A DNA stretch of 64,000 nt from Amycolatopsis mediterranei (GCF_026017845.1 NZ_CP100416.1:3708548-3772547); one strand, 5' to 3'; positions 24,376 to 33,478 are shown, numbered from the stretch's first letter. Notes: generated by a model not told the origin, from the sequence alone. A program made the numbers and translations.

Positions 24376-24606
24376 TCATCGGCCGTGGTCGGTGCGGGGG
24401 ACGCGGGGCCGGAAGTCGCGTTCGGTTTCGACCTCGCCCTCGGGCGTGTGGACGAAGTGTCCGACCCGGCGCTTGCGCGCGATCTGCCGCCCCGCCAGCA
24501 CGGCGTCGACCCGGCGGGGAGAGGTGTTGGACGCCCGGCGGCCGCCTTCGACGCGGTTCTTCCACAGTCCGTCTTCGTAGTAGGTGTGCACGTCACCCTC
24601 CGCCAC
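24376..24606 (-). CDS. DUF2188 small protein
   Basis: A 76-residue protein with the DUF2188 layout: an early DVHTYYEDGLWKNRVEGG strand pair, then RRVDAVLAGRQIARKRRVGH and a C-terminal HFVHTPEGEVETERDFRP. Function is unknown for the family. The GTG start at 24606 is chosen because GGGAGG lies 7 bases upstream; an ATG 15 bp before it is in frame. It stands between the lipoprotein gene and the end of the catabolic operon. Confidence 0.75.
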   Translation of the reverse strand: MAEGDVHTYYEDGLWKNRVEGGRRASNTSPRRVDAVLAGRQIARKRRVGHFVHTPEGEVETERDFRPRVPRTDHGR

Positions 24607-24680
24607 GACGCCGCCTCCCATCGTGAGTCTTGGAAGGCTGCGGATGCCCGGGGACGTAGCGGACAAACGTTGTGCGGTGT

Positions 24681-25547
24681 TCAAGCCAGCCGGAGTACCT
24701 GGATGGCGTTGTCCTTGAGGATCAGCGGCCGCACCTCGTCCTTGATCTCCAGCTCGGCGAAGTCGGCGAGCCAGCGGTCCGGGGTGATCACCGGGAAATC
24801 GGACCCGAACAGGACCTTCCGCTTCAGCAGGGTGTTGGCCGCGCGCACCAGCTGGGGCGGGAAGTACTTCGGCGACCAGCCCGACAGATCGATGTACACG
24901 TTCGCCTTGTGCGTCGCGACCGAGATCGCTTCGTCCTGCCACGGAACCGACGGGTGGGCCAGGATGATCGTCAGGTCCGGGAAATCGGCGGCGACGTCGT
25001 CGAGCAGCATCGGGTTCGAATAGCGCAGCTTGATGCCGTGCCCGCCCGGCAGGCCGGCGCCGATGCCGGTCTGCCCGGTGTGGAACAGGGCCGGGACGCC
25101 CAGCTCGGCGATCGCCTCGTAGAGCGGGTAGTACCGGACGTCGTTCGGCTCGAACGCCTGCAGGCTCGGGTGGAACTTGAACCCGCGCACCCCGTGCTCG
25201 GTGACGAGCCGGCGCGCGCGGAGCACGGCGGCCTTGCCGGCGTGCGGGTCGACGGAACCGAACGGGATGAGCACGTCCGCGTGCTCGGCGGCGGCGTCGG
25301 CGATCTCCTCGCTCGACAGCGCGGGGTGCCCGGTCGCGGCCGGCGCCTCGACCGTGAAGACGACGGCGGCCATGTTCCGCGCCCGGTAGTGCTCGGCGAT
25401 CGCGGTCACCGTCGGCGTCCGGTCCTGGCCGGCGCGGAAGTACTTCTCCGACGCGTCCAGCAGTTCCTGGTCGAGGGCGAAGCAGCCGTGGCCGTCTTGC
25501 TCGACGTGGGTGTGGACGTCGATGGCGGTCAGGGAGGAAAGATCCAC
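24681..25547 (-). CDS. Amidohydrolase-family hydrolase (candidate beta-ketoacyl-CoA hydrolase)
   Basis: A 288-residue metal-dependent TIM-barrel hydrolase of the amidohydrolase 2 group. Metal ligands are visible as DVHTHVEQDGH near the N-terminus, GFKFHPSLQ and HTGQTG in the middle, ILAHPSVPWQDE and FGSDFPVITP at the end. Relatives include decarboxylases and the hydrolases that split aryl-beta-ketoacyl-CoA in phenylpropanoid degradation (PhdC/CouO type). It is last in a seven-gene operon with CoA ligase, hydratase and dehydrogenase genes, which favours the latter role, by inference. The GTG start has GGAG 8 bases upstream. Confidence 0.85.
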   Translation of the reverse strand: MDLSSLTAIDVHTHVEQDGHGCFALDQELLDASEKYFRAGQDRTPTVTAIAEHYRARNMAAVVFTVEAPAATGHPALSSEEIADAAAEHADVLIPFGSVDPHAGKAAVLRARRLVTEHGVRGFKFHPSLQAFEPNDVRYYPLYEAIAELGVPALFHTGQTGIGAGLPGGHGIKLRYSNPMLLDDVAADFPDLTIILAHPSVPWQDEAISVATHKANVYIDLSGWSPKYFPPQLVRAANTLLKRKVLFGSDFPVITPDRWLADFAELEIKDEVRPLILKDNAIQVLRLA

Positions 25548-25561
25548 GAAGAGCTCCAGGG

Positions 25562-26548
25562 TCAGGGCAGGTCGGGCTGTGCGGCCTTGGCGGCCAGCAG
25601 GCGGTCGAGGACGGCGTCGCGGGCGGCGACGAGCCGGTCGTGGTCGGTGCCGGCCAGTTCGGCGTCGACGCCGGCGACGAGGGACTCGGCGAGTTCCGGC
25701 GTCAGGTGGACGCGGCCGAGGTCGCGCCACCACTGTTCGGTGGGCGGGCCGAGGTGGCGCAGGACGTGCGCGAGCCCGCCCGCGCCGCCGGAGAGGTGCT
25801 GGTTGGCGAACGGGCCGAGCACGGCCCAGCGCAGGCCGGGCCCGTGGGAGATGGCGGCGTCGATGTCGGCGACCGTCGCGACCCCGCGTTCGACGAGGGA
25901 GTACGCCTCCTGCCACAGCGCGGCCTGCAGCCGGTTCGCGACGTGGCCGGGCACCTCCCGCGTCAGCCGGATCGGCCGCTTGCCGGCCGCGGTGTAGAAC
26001 TCGACCGCGCGGTCGACGACCTCCGGCGTGGTTTCGGCGCCCGGCACGACTTCCACGAGCGGGATCACGTGCGGCGGGTTGAACGGGTGCCCGACGACCA
26101 CGCGCTCGGGGTGCTTCGGGCACCCCCGCGCGATGACGCTCGGCAGCAGCCCGGACGAGCTGCTCGCCAGGATCACGTCCGGCCGCGCGGCCTCGTCGAG
26201 CACGGCGAACAGGGCGTGCTTGACGTCTTCGCGTTCGGGCCCGTTCTCCTGCACGAAATCCGCCTCCGCCACCGCGGCGCCGGCGTCGGTGGCGAAGCTC
26301 AGCCGATCCTGCGACGCGCTTTCTGCGAGGCCCAGCCGGATCAAGGTGGGCCAGTGGGCGGCGACGTCGGCCCGCAGCCGCTCCTCGGCGCCGGGCGCCG
26401 GATCGGTGGCGACGACGTCGAAGCCGCGGGCGAGGAAGTGCGCGGCCCAGCCGGCCCCGATCACGCCGGTCCCGACGACCGCGATGGTGGTGATCCGGCC
26501 GGGCTTCGCCGCGCGGCCGGCGGGGGACGAGGTGATCCGGACGGTCAT
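25562..26548 (-). CDS. 3-hydroxyacyl-CoA / L-carnitine dehydrogenase-like enzyme
   Basis: NAD-dependent oxidation of a 3-hydroxy substrate. The 328-residue protein has the N-terminal Rossmann motif VVGTGVIGAGWAAHFLARGF (about 24-43), the substrate motifs ENGPEREDVK, SSSSGLLPS and GHPFNPPHVIPLVEVV, and a C-terminal helical dimer domain with GPGLRWAVLGPF. The sequence is closest in character to L-carnitine dehydrogenases and lambda-crystallin, but its operon suggests a 3-hydroxyacyl-CoA substrate. Its start overlaps the stop of the acetoacetyl-CoA synthetase gene by 4 bases, and the amidohydrolase starts 14 bp after its stop. Confidence 0.87.
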   Translation of the reverse strand: MTVRITSSPAGRAAKPGRITTIAVVGTGVIGAGWAAHFLARGFDVVATDPAPGAEERLRADVAAHWPTLIRLGLAESASQDRLSFATDAGAAVAEADFVQENGPEREDVKHALFAVLDEAARPDVILASSSSGLLPSVIARGCPKHPERVVVGHPFNPPHVIPLVEVVPGAETTPEVVDRAVEFYTAAGKRPIRLTREVPGHVANRLQAALWQEAYSLVERGVATVADIDAAISHGPGLRWAVLGPFANQHLSGGAGGLAHVLRHLGPPTEQWWRDLGRVHLTPELAESLVAGVDAELAGTDHDRLVAARDAVLDRLLAAKAAQPDLP

Positions 26549-28539
26549 GCCGGCCCTCCGGCGAGCGCGACGAACGGGTCCAGTGACGCGGGATCGGCCA
26601 GGACGTCACGCGCGGCGACGTCGTCCGGCCGGGCGCCGCGGAGCAGTTTCTTCACCGGCAGCTCCAGTTTCTTCCCGGTGCGGTTGCGGGGGATCGACGG
26701 CACGGCGGTGATCGCGTCCGGCACGTGCCGCGGCGAGAGCGCGGTCCGCAACGCCGAGGCGATCTTGCGACGCAGGGTGTCGTCGAGTTCGGCGCCGGAC
26801 CGCAGCGCCACGAACAGCCGGAGGTCGCCGTTGCCGCCCGCGGGGTCTTCGAGGTGCACGACGAGGGAGTCCTCGATCTCCGGGAGTTCCTCGACGACGG
26901 CATAGAACTCGGCGGTGCCCAGCCGGACCCCGCCGCGGTTGAGGGTGGCGTCCGAGCGGCCGGCGATGACGCAGCCGCCCTCGGGGGTGAACCGGATCCA
27001 GTCGCCGTGCCGCCAGACGCCGGGATAGGTCGAGAAGTACGTCTCCCGGTAGCGCGCCCCCGAGCCGTCGCCCCAGAACCCCACCGGCATCGACGGCATC
27101 GGGGCGGTGATCACCAGCTCGCCCAGTTCCCCGACGACTTCGGCGCCGTGCTCGTCGAACGCCTTCGCATCGACGCCGAGGCAGGGACCGGAGATCTCGC
27201 CCGCCCGGACCGGCTGCAGCGGGCCGCCCTGGACGATGCCGCTGCACACGTCGGTGCCGCCGCTGCCGACGTTGAGCAGAACGCCCGGGAACCGCTCGTG
27301 CACCCAGTGGAAGCCTTCGGCGGGCAGCGGGCTGCCCGCCGCGCCGAGCTGCCGCAGCGCGGACAGGTCGTACTCGGCGGCCGGGTCGAGCCCCGCTTTC
27401 CGGCACGCCATCAGGAATCCCGGGCTCGCGCCCATCAGCGTCGCCCGTGTTTCGTGGGCCAGCCGCCACTGCCAGGCCAGGTCCGGGTGCAGCGGGTTGC
27501 CGTCGACCAGCACGATCGACGCGCCGGTGAGCAGTCCCGACACCAGCGCGTTCCACATCATCCAGGCGGTGGTGGAGAACCACAGGATCCGGTCGCCCGG
27601 GCGCAGGTCCCAGCTGAGGCCGTGGTTCTTGAGGTGCTCCAGCAGGATGCCGCCGTGGCCGTGCACGATCGCCTTCGGCTTGCCCGTGGTGCCGGAGGAG
27701 AACAGCACGCACAGCGGGTGCGCGAAGCCGACCGGCTCGAATCCCGACTCGCACGCTTTCGGGGGCTCCGGGTGGCGGAGCCCCCGGCTCGGGCCGAAGG
27801 CCCGGATGTCACTGCTTTCGGTGAGCAGGTCGGCCCAGGCGAGCGTGCCGGGCAGGTCGTGCTCGCCGTAGGGGACGTGCACGACGTGCTCGGCGGTGGG
27901 CAGGCCGGCACGGATTTCGGCGACCTCGGCGCGGCGGTCGACGTCCTTGGCACCGTAGCGGTAGCCGGACACCGTCAGCAGCACCCGCGGTTCGATCTGG
28001 CCGAACCGGTCGACCACCGACCGGGCGCCGAACTCGGGGGCGCAGGAGGCCCAGATGGCGCCCAGGCTCGCGACCGCCAGGTAGGCGACCACGGCTTCCG
28101 GGATGTTCGGCAGGTACGCGACGACGCGGTCGCCGCGCCCGACCCCGAGCCGGGCCAGTCCCGCGCGGGCGCGCGCGACCTGGTCGCGCAGCTGCGCCCA
28201 GGTCAGCTCGGTGCGGTCCCGCGTCTGGGAGTAGGCGATGATCGCGGCCGCGTCGCCGGGACCGTGGCCGAGGGCGTGTTCGGCGTAGTTGAGGGTCGCG
28301 CCCGGGAACCAGTCCGTGCCGGGCATGGTCCGGTCGGGCACCACCGCGGTGGCCGGGGTGGCGAAGCGGACGCCGAAGAAGTCCTTGATCGAGGACCAGA
28401 AGCCGTCGAGGTCGGTCACCGACCACCGGTGCAGGGCCGCGTAGTCGTCGAAGAAGTGCCCGCGGGCTTCCAGCCACCGCAGGTACCGGCCGATCTCGGT
28501 GGTTTCGCGGACGTCGGGCGCGACCGGGCGCAGGATCAT
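26545..28539 (-). CDS. aacS: Acetoacetyl-CoA synthetase with in-frame palindromic insertion
   Basis: ATP-dependent activation of acetoacetate (or a related short keto or branched acid) to its CoA thioester; 664 residues, about the family length. It has the ACAS N-terminal segment, the P-loop SSGTTGKPKAIVHGHGG (about 275-291), the GSGGTDVCSG core and the C-terminal catalytic Lys in RNRTGKKLE. Residues from about 243 to 262 (including RGLRHPEPPK) are encoded by a 56-bp REP-like element and interrupt the linker before the P-loop. The start at 28539 overlaps the crotonase stop (ATGA) and has GGGAAGG upstream. Confidence 0.92.
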   Translation of the reverse strand: MILRPVAPDVRETTEIGRYLRWLEARGHFFDDYAALHRWSVTDLDGFWSSIKDFFGVRFATPATAVVPDRTMPGTDWFPGATLNYAEHALGHGPGDAAAIIAYSQTRDRTELTWAQLRDQVARARAGLARLGVGRGDRVVAYLPNIPEAVVAYLAVASLGAIWASCAPEFGARSVVDRFGQIEPRVLLTVSGYRYGAKDVDRRAEVAEIRAGLPTAEHVVHVPYGEHDLPGTLAWADLLTESSDIRAFGPSRGLRHPEPPKACESGFEPVGFAHPLCVLFSSGTTGKPKAIVHGHGGILLEHLKNHGLSWDLRPGDRILWFSTTAWMMWNALVSGLLTGASIVLVDGNPLHPDLAWQWRLAHETRATLMGASPGFLMACRKAGLDPAAEYDLSALRQLGAAGSPLPAEGFHWVHERFPGVLLNVGSGGTDVCSGIVQGGPLQPVRAGEISGPCLGVDAKAFDEHGAEVVGELGELVITAPMPSMPVGFWGDGSGARYRETYFSTYPGVWRHGDWIRFTPEGGCVIAGRSDATLNRGGVRLGTAEFYAVVEELPEIEDSLVVHLEDPAGGNGDLRLFVALRSGAELDDTLRRKIASALRTALSPRHVPDAITAVPSIPRNRTGKKLELPVKKLLRGARPDDVAARDVLADPASLDPFVALAGGPA
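27756..27811. repeat. REP-like double-hairpin element, copy A (inside aacS)
   Basis: A 56-bp element. Hairpin 1 is an 11-bp perfect stem (27760-27770 with 27776-27786) with loop GGTGG. Hairpin 2 is 6 bp, CGGGCC/GGCCCG, with loop GAA (27790-27804). It ends GGATGTCA. It is closely similar to copies at 37810 and 42950, all in the same plus-strand orientation. Here it is read antisense by the minus-strand synthetase gene without breaking the frame. Confidence 0.85.
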
Positions 28540-29312
28540 CGGCCGACCTTCCCGGCGCGCTTTTCGAGGAACGCCTGCATCTTTTCCTTCGCTTCGGCGC
28601 TGCCGCTGGCGACGGCGGCCATCAGCGCCTCCATCAGGTACCCCTCGGCCGGGTTGGCCTCGGCGATGCGCGGAAGGGCCTGCAGGACGGCGAAGTTGGT
28701 GATCGGCGAGTTGTCGGCGATCTTGCGGGCCAGGCCGAGCGCGTGCTCGAGGCCGTTTTCGACGCGGTAGTGCGACAATCCGGCGGCGTGGCCCTCGTCG
28801 GCGTCGAGCACGCGGCCGGTGAGCATCATGTCGGCCATCCGGTGCGCGCCGATCAACCGCGGCACCCGCACCGACGCGCCGCCGCCGACGAACAGCCCGC
28901 GCTGGCCCTCCGGCAGGGCGTAGAACGCCGAGGGTTCGGCGACGCGGATGTGCGCGGCGGCCGCGAGTTCCAGGCCACCGCCGACGACCGCGCCCTTGAG
29001 CACGGCGACCACCGGGACCCGCCCGCGTTCGAGCCGCTCGAAGGCGCGGTGCCACATCATCGAGTGCTCCAGGCCCTCGAACGCGTCGCGCTCGGTGAGC
29101 TCGGAAAGGTCCAGCCCGGCGGAGAAGTGGTCGCCGACGGCGTCGAGCACGACGGCCTTGATCCCCGGCGGCGGGGCGCCGAAGAACGACTCGAGGCCGA
29201 GCACGGTCGCGTCGTCGAGGGCGTTGCGCTTCTCGGGACGGGCCAGCCTCAGCACGGCGATGTCGTCCCGCAGCTCCAGGCGCAGCGAAGGGGGCAGGAG
29301 GGGGCTGGTCAT
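28536..29312 (-). CDS. Enoyl-CoA hydratase/isomerase (crotonase family)
   Basis: A 258-residue crotonase with the oxyanion-hole segments HFSAGLDLSEL (about 62-72) and GAVVGGGLELAAAAHIRVAE (about 107-126), and a second acidic site in ALPEGQRGLFVGGG. It hydrates an enoyl-CoA, or may cleave a 3-hydroxyacyl-CoA as feruloyl-CoA hydratase-lyases do. It is overlapped by 4 bases at both ends with the acyl-CoA ligase and acetoacetyl-CoA synthetase genes, so the three are translationally coupled. Confidence 0.88.
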   Translation of the reverse strand: MTSPLLPPSLRLELRDDIAVLRLARPEKRNALDDATVLGLESFFGAPPPGIKAVVLDAVGDHFSAGLDLSELTERDAFEGLEHSMMWHRAFERLERGRVPVVAVLKGAVVGGGLELAAAAHIRVAEPSAFYALPEGQRGLFVGGGASVRVPRLIGAHRMADMMLTGRVLDADEGHAAGLSHYRVENGLEHALGLARKIADNSPITNFAVLQALPRIAEANPAEGYLMEALMAAVASGSAEAKEKMQAFLEKRAGKVGR

Positions 29313-30844
29313 GCGGGTCCGTTCGTGAAGGTTTCGGCGGCCAGGGTGCGCAGTTCGACGCGGCGGATCTTGCCGGTGGCGTTGCGGGGCAGGGTGTCGG
29401 TGAACTGCACGTGTTTCGGGACCTTGTAGCGCGCCAGGTGCCGTTCGAGGTGCGCGCGGAACTGCGGTTCGTCCAGCTCGGCACCGGGCCGGACCACGAC
29501 GAAGGCCGCGCCCGCCTCGCCCCAGCGCTCGTCGGGCACGCCGACCACGGCGCAGGCGTCGACCGCGTCGAGCCGCACGGCGACCGCTTCGATCTCGGCC
29601 GGGTACACGTTTTCCCCGCCGGAGATGATCAGGTCCTTGACCCGGTCGACGACGTGGGCCCAGCCGTCGTCGTCGACGCGGACGACGTCACCGGTGCGGA
29701 ACCAATCGCCCTCGACGAAGCTCGCCTTCGACTCCTCGGGCCGGTTCCAGTAGCCGCCGAAGACGTGCGGGCCGCGCACGAGCAGTTCGGCCGGTGTTCC
29801 GCCGAGCGGCTGCGGCGTGAGGTCGGGGCCGAGCGCGGCCACGTCGGTGAAGAAGTGCGGCACCCCGGCGGCGACCGGGTGATCGAGCGTGCCCTCGTGG
29901 GTGGCCATCGAGACGCCCGGCGCCGCCTCGGTCATGCCGTAGCCCTGCAGGAGCTTCACCCCGCGGTCCAGCCACGCGCGGGCGACGCGCTCGGCCACCG
30001 GCGAGCCGCCGTAGAGCACGCAGGTCAGCGAGCTCAGGTCGGTGCGGTCCCAGTCCTCGTGGCGGCACATCATTTCCAGCATCGTGGGGACCGCGGAGAA
30101 ACTGGTGATCCCGGCTTCGCCGATCCGGGCGAGGATGGTGCCCGGATCGAACTTCGCCACCGGTTCCACGCTGCCGCCCTTGAACAGCGTCGGCAGCGTG
30201 ATCTGGCCCAGCCCGACGCAGTGGAACAGCGGCGCGATGCACAGCGCTTTGTCGGTGCCCAGGACGTCGAGGTGTGCGAGCTGGTTGACGGTGTTCCAGG
30301 TGAGGTTGCCGTGGGTGAGGATCGCCGCCTTCGGCCGTCCGGTGGTGCCGGAGGTGTAGAGCAGGAGGCACGGGTCTTCCAGGCGCACCGCGGTGTCCGG
30401 AGGCGCCCCGGCCTCGGCGATCGCCGCCTCGAAGCCCCCGTCGGCCGGGTCCGTCGCGATGAGGACGCCGTCCGGCAGCCCACCGGCCGCCGCCACCAGG
30501 TCGGCGGTGTCCGCGCTGTGCACCAGGACCGAAGCGCCGCTGTCGTCGAGCATGTACCGGATCTCCGTGGGGGAGAGCCGGTAGTTGAGCGGGACGAAGA
30601 GCGCGCCGCGGCGGGCGGTGGCGAACAGCGTCTCGAACACGGTGATGTCGTTGACGCCGAGGTAGGCCACGCGGTCGCCCGGGCGCACGCCTCGCCGGGC
30701 CAGCGCGCCGCCGAGGCGTTCGACGCGTTCGGCGAGCCCGGCGTAGGTCAGGCTCCGGTTCGCCTGGACCAGCGCGGTCCGGTCCGGGTTGATCCGGGCC
30801 CGCCGCGCGGGCCAGCTGCCCAGGCCGAAATCGGGCAGGTTCAC
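29309..30844 (-). CDS. Acyl-CoA ligase (medium-chain/aryl acyl-CoA synthetase)
   Basis: An ANL-superfamily ligase of 511 residues that activates a carboxylic acid with ATP and CoA. It shows the P-loop LLYTSGTTGRPKAAILTHGN (about 158-177), the core GYGMTEAAPG, GDVVRVDDDGWAHVVDR and the C-terminal catalytic Lys in PRNATGKIRR. The substrate is likely an aromatic or medium-chain acid supplied by the two dehydrogenases upstream. The GTG start has AAGGAGG 5 bases upstream. Unlike the neighbouring acetoacetyl-CoA synthetase it carries no palindromic insertion. Confidence 0.9.
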   Translation of the reverse strand: MNLPDFGLGSWPARRARINPDRTALVQANRSLTYAGLAERVERLGGALARRGVRPGDRVAYLGVNDITVFETLFATARRGALFVPLNYRLSPTEIRYMLDDSGASVLVHSADTADLVAAAGGLPDGVLIATDPADGGFEAAIAEAGAPPDTAVRLEDPCLLLYTSGTTGRPKAAILTHGNLTWNTVNQLAHLDVLGTDKALCIAPLFHCVGLGQITLPTLFKGGSVEPVAKFDPGTILARIGEAGITSFSAVPTMLEMMCRHEDWDRTDLSSLTCVLYGGSPVAERVARAWLDRGVKLLQGYGMTEAAPGVSMATHEGTLDHPVAAGVPHFFTDVAALGPDLTPQPLGGTPAELLVRGPHVFGGYWNRPEESKASFVEGDWFRTGDVVRVDDDGWAHVVDRVKDLIISGGENVYPAEIEAVAVRLDAVDACAVVGVPDERWGEAGAAFVVVRPGAELDEPQFRAHLERHLARYKVPKHVQFTDTLPRNATGKIRRVELRTLAAETFTNGPA

Positions 30845-30855
30845 TGCAGCCTCCT

Positions 30856-31959
30856 TCACCAGCGGAGCACCGGTTTGATCGTCGTACCGGCGAGCATGTC
30901 GTCCACTGCCTGTTGAATCTGCCCGAACTCGTAGTGCGTGACCAGCTTTTCGATCGGGAACCGGCCGGCGGCGACCAGTTCGGCCAGGGTCGGCACCAGG
31001 GTCTGGGTCTCCGCGTCGCCCATGGTGAGGCCGACGACGTGCCGCCCGGGGAGCAGGAAGTTGACGTCCACCGGCACCGTCGTGCCGAACGCGGGCGCGC
31101 CGACGACGACCGCGGTGCCGCGCGCGGCCAGCGCACCGATCGCCGTCTCCAGGACGCCGGCGTTGCCGGTGGTCTCGACGACGCCGTCGACCCCGCGGCC
31201 GCCGGTCAGTTTCCCGACCGCCTCGGCGAGGTCCTCGCCGCCGGTGTCGATCGTGTCGGTGGCGCCGAGTTCGCGGGCCAGCGCGAGCCGGTGGGGCACC
31301 CGGTCGACGGCGATGATCCGGCTCGCCGGCGTCAGGTGGGCGGCCATGACCGCCGACAGGCCGACCGCGCCGGCCCCGGTGACCAGCAGCGTGGCGCCCG
31401 GGCGCGGGGCGAGGACGTTCCACACCGCGCCGGCGCCGGTCATGATGCCGCAGCCGAGCGGGGCCAGCAGGTCCAGCGGCGCGTCGGCGGCGACCTTGAC
31501 GACGCTGCGTTCGTCGGCGACGGCGTGCCCGGCGAAGCTGGACTGGCCGAAGAAGTGCCCGCCGAGCGGGGTGCCGTCGCGGGAGATCGGGGTCGTGCCG
31601 TCCGGGCGCTGCCCGCCGAGCAGGTTGGCCGGCAGCCAGGTTTCGCAGTAGGCGGGGTGGCCGTCGCGGCAGTTCGCGCAGCCGCCGCAGGAGGTGTAGC
31701 TGAGCAGGACCCGGTCGCCGGCCTGCACGCGCGTGACGGCGGCGCCGACCTCCTCGACGATCCCGGCGCCTTCGTGGCCGAGCACGCCCGGCAGCGGGAA
31801 CGGCAGCGCGCCGGCCGCGACGCCGAGATCGGTGTGGCAGACACCGGTGGCGACGATCCGGACCCGGACTTCGTCCGGTCGGAGCTCGTCGAGGGCCACT
31901 TCGCCGAGGGCGAAGCCGGCGCCGGCGGACTCCACGACGGCCGCGGTGGTGGTGGTCAT
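30856..31959 (-). CDS. Zinc-dependent alcohol dehydrogenase (aryl-alcohol type)
   Basis: A 367-residue MDR alcohol dehydrogenase. The catalytic zinc site is GVCHTDLG with GHEGAG; the structural zinc cysteines are in SCGGCANCRDGHPAYC (about 93-108). The NAD motif is VTGAGAVGLSAVMAA and the C-terminus YEFGQIQQAVDDM. The sequence resembles benzyl/cinnamyl/geraniol alcohol dehydrogenases, which oxidise aromatic or allylic primary alcohols to aldehydes. It lies 17 bp after the aldehyde dehydrogenase stop and 12 bp before the ligase, giving an alcohol-aldehyde-acid-CoA order of reactions. Confidence 0.9.
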   Translation of the reverse strand: MTTTTAAVVESAGAGFALGEVALDELRPDEVRVRIVATGVCHTDLGVAAGALPFPLPGVLGHEGAGIVEEVGAAVTRVQAGDRVLLSYTSCGGCANCRDGHPAYCETWLPANLLGGQRPDGTTPISRDGTPLGGHFFGQSSFAGHAVADERSVVKVAADAPLDLLAPLGCGIMTGAGAVWNVLAPRPGATLLVTGAGAVGLSAVMAAHLTPASRIIAVDRVPHRLALARELGATDTIDTGGEDLAEAVGKLTGGRGVDGVVETTGNAGVLETAIGALAARGTAVVVGAPAFGTTVPVDVNFLLPGRHVVGLTMGDAETQTLVPTLAELVAAGRFPIEKLVTHYEFGQIQQAVDDMLAGTTIKPVLRW

Positions 31960-31975
31960 GGGGATGCTCCTGGGC

Positions 31976-33448
31976 TCAGGCGAGGGAGATGACGACGGAC
32001 TTCGTGCGCGTGTACGCGTCGAGGGATTCGGGGCCGTACTCGCGGCCGAAGCCGGAGTCCTTGACCCCGCCGAAGGGGATCGCGGGGTCGAGCATCGCCC
32101 AGTCGTTGACCCAGACGATCCCGGCCTGCAGCCGCGCGGCGACGCGGTGCGCGCGGGCCAGGTTCGTCGTCTGCAGCCCGGCCGCGAGGCCGTAGGGCGT
32201 GCCGTTGGCCAGCGCGACCGCTTCGTCTTCGGAGGTGAAGCGCTGCACGGTCAGCACGGGACCGAAGATCTCCTCATGGATCACCCGGGAGCCGGCCGGC
32301 AGGTCCGCGATCACGGTGGGCTCGAAGAAGAACCCGCCCTCGATGTCCGGCCGGCCGCCACCGGTGACGATCCGGCCGCCGTCGGCGCGGGCCTGCTCGA
32401 CGTACTGCTCCACCTTCGCCCGGTGCCGCTCGCCCGCCATCGGGCCGACCACCGTCCCGGGGTCGAACGGGTCGCCGACCGGCACGTGCGGCACGGCTTC
32501 GGCCAGCGCGCCCAGGATCGTGTCGTACAGCGCGTCGGCGACGAGCAGCCGGGGCCCGCCCATGCAGAACTGGCCGGTGTTGAACACGAACGCCTTGATC
32601 ACCGCGGCGACCGCCAGCTCGACGTCGGCGTCTTCGAACACGAGGTGCGCGGCGTTGCCGCCGAGTTCCAGGGTGACCGGCTTGAGGTGCTGCCCGGCCA
32701 CGGCCGCCGCGTGCCGGCCGACGGCGGTGGAGCCGGTGAACGCGATCTTGTCCACCCCGGGGTGGCTCAGCAGGGCGTCCCCGATCTCCGAGCCGAAGCC
32801 GGTGACCACGTTGAGCACGCCGTCGGGCACGCCGGCCTCGGCGAGCAGCCCGGCCATCAGCAGCGCGCTGAGGGAGGTGTCTTCGGCCGGCTTGTGCACC
32901 ACGGTGTTGCCGGCGGCCAGCGCGGGCGCGATCTTCGAGGTGGACAGGATCAGCGGGAAGTTGAACGGGGTGATCGCGGCGACCACGCCGAGCGGTTCGC
33001 GGCGCGTGTAGGCGTGCGCGGGGATCGGGATCTGCCGCGCCGCGCCGTCCAGGCCCTGCGCCAGGGCCGAGTAGTACTCGTACTGCTCGGCGACGGTCTC
33101 GACGTCGACGGCCCGGCACAGCGAGATCGGCTTGCCGACGTCGGCGCTCTCCAGGGCGGCGATCTCGTCGGCGCGGGCCCGCACCAGGTCCGCGACCCGG
33201 TGCAGCACGCGGGCCCGCTGCCGGGCCGGCGTCGCGGCCCAGCCTCCGGCCGCCTCGCGGGCCGCGGCCACCGCGGCGGTCACGTCGGCGGCCGTCCCGC
33301 GGGCGAGGGAGGTGAGAGTCCGGCCGGTGGCCGGGTCCACGGCGTCGAAGCGGGCCTCGGTCTCGGTCCACCGGCCGCCGATGAACAGCCGGCCCGGTTC
33401 GACGTCCGGGCGGGGCCGGGTGCCCGGCCTCTCCTCCACTGCGGTCAT
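31976..33448 (-). CDS. Aldehyde dehydrogenase
   Basis: A 490-residue NAD(P)-dependent aldehyde dehydrogenase. Active-site Glu is in LELGGNAAHLVF, catalytic Cys in NTGQFCMGGPR and the cofactor loop in FTGSTAVGRH. It resembles vanillin/benzaldehyde-type enzymes (GDPFDPGTVVGPM). It is the first gene of the seven-gene catabolic operon. The start at 33448 is preferred to an ATG 15 bp earlier because GAGGAG lies 7 bases before it. A putative operator overlaps its promoter. Confidence 0.92.
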   Translation of the reverse strand: MTAVEERPGTRPRPDVEPGRLFIGGRWTETEARFDAVDPATGRTLTSLARGTAADVTAAVAAAREAAGGWAATPARQRARVLHRVADLVRARADEIAALESADVGKPISLCRAVDVETVAEQYEYYSALAQGLDGAARQIPIPAHAYTRREPLGVVAAITPFNFPLILSTSKIAPALAAGNTVVHKPAEDTSLSALLMAGLLAEAGVPDGVLNVVTGFGSEIGDALLSHPGVDKIAFTGSTAVGRHAAAVAGQHLKPVTLELGGNAAHLVFEDADVELAVAAVIKAFVFNTGQFCMGGPRLLVADALYDTILGALAEAVPHVPVGDPFDPGTVVGPMAGERHRAKVEQYVEQARADGGRIVTGGGRPDIEGGFFFEPTVIADLPAGSRVIHEEIFGPVLTVQRFTSEDEAVALANGTPYGLAAGLQTTNLARAHRVAARLQAGIVWVNDWAMLDPAIPFGGVKDSGFGREYGPESLDAYTRTKSVVISLA

Positions 33449-33478
33449 CGTCCGACTCCTCACTGAGCGACCGGTATA

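Noticed and set aside
28536..29312. Calling the crotonase a feruloyl-CoA hydratase-lyase (Ech)
   Set aside because: The operon also has a hydroxyacyl-CoA dehydrogenase and a hydrolase, which point to the beta-oxidative route, and motif reading alone cannot distinguish hydratase from lyase.
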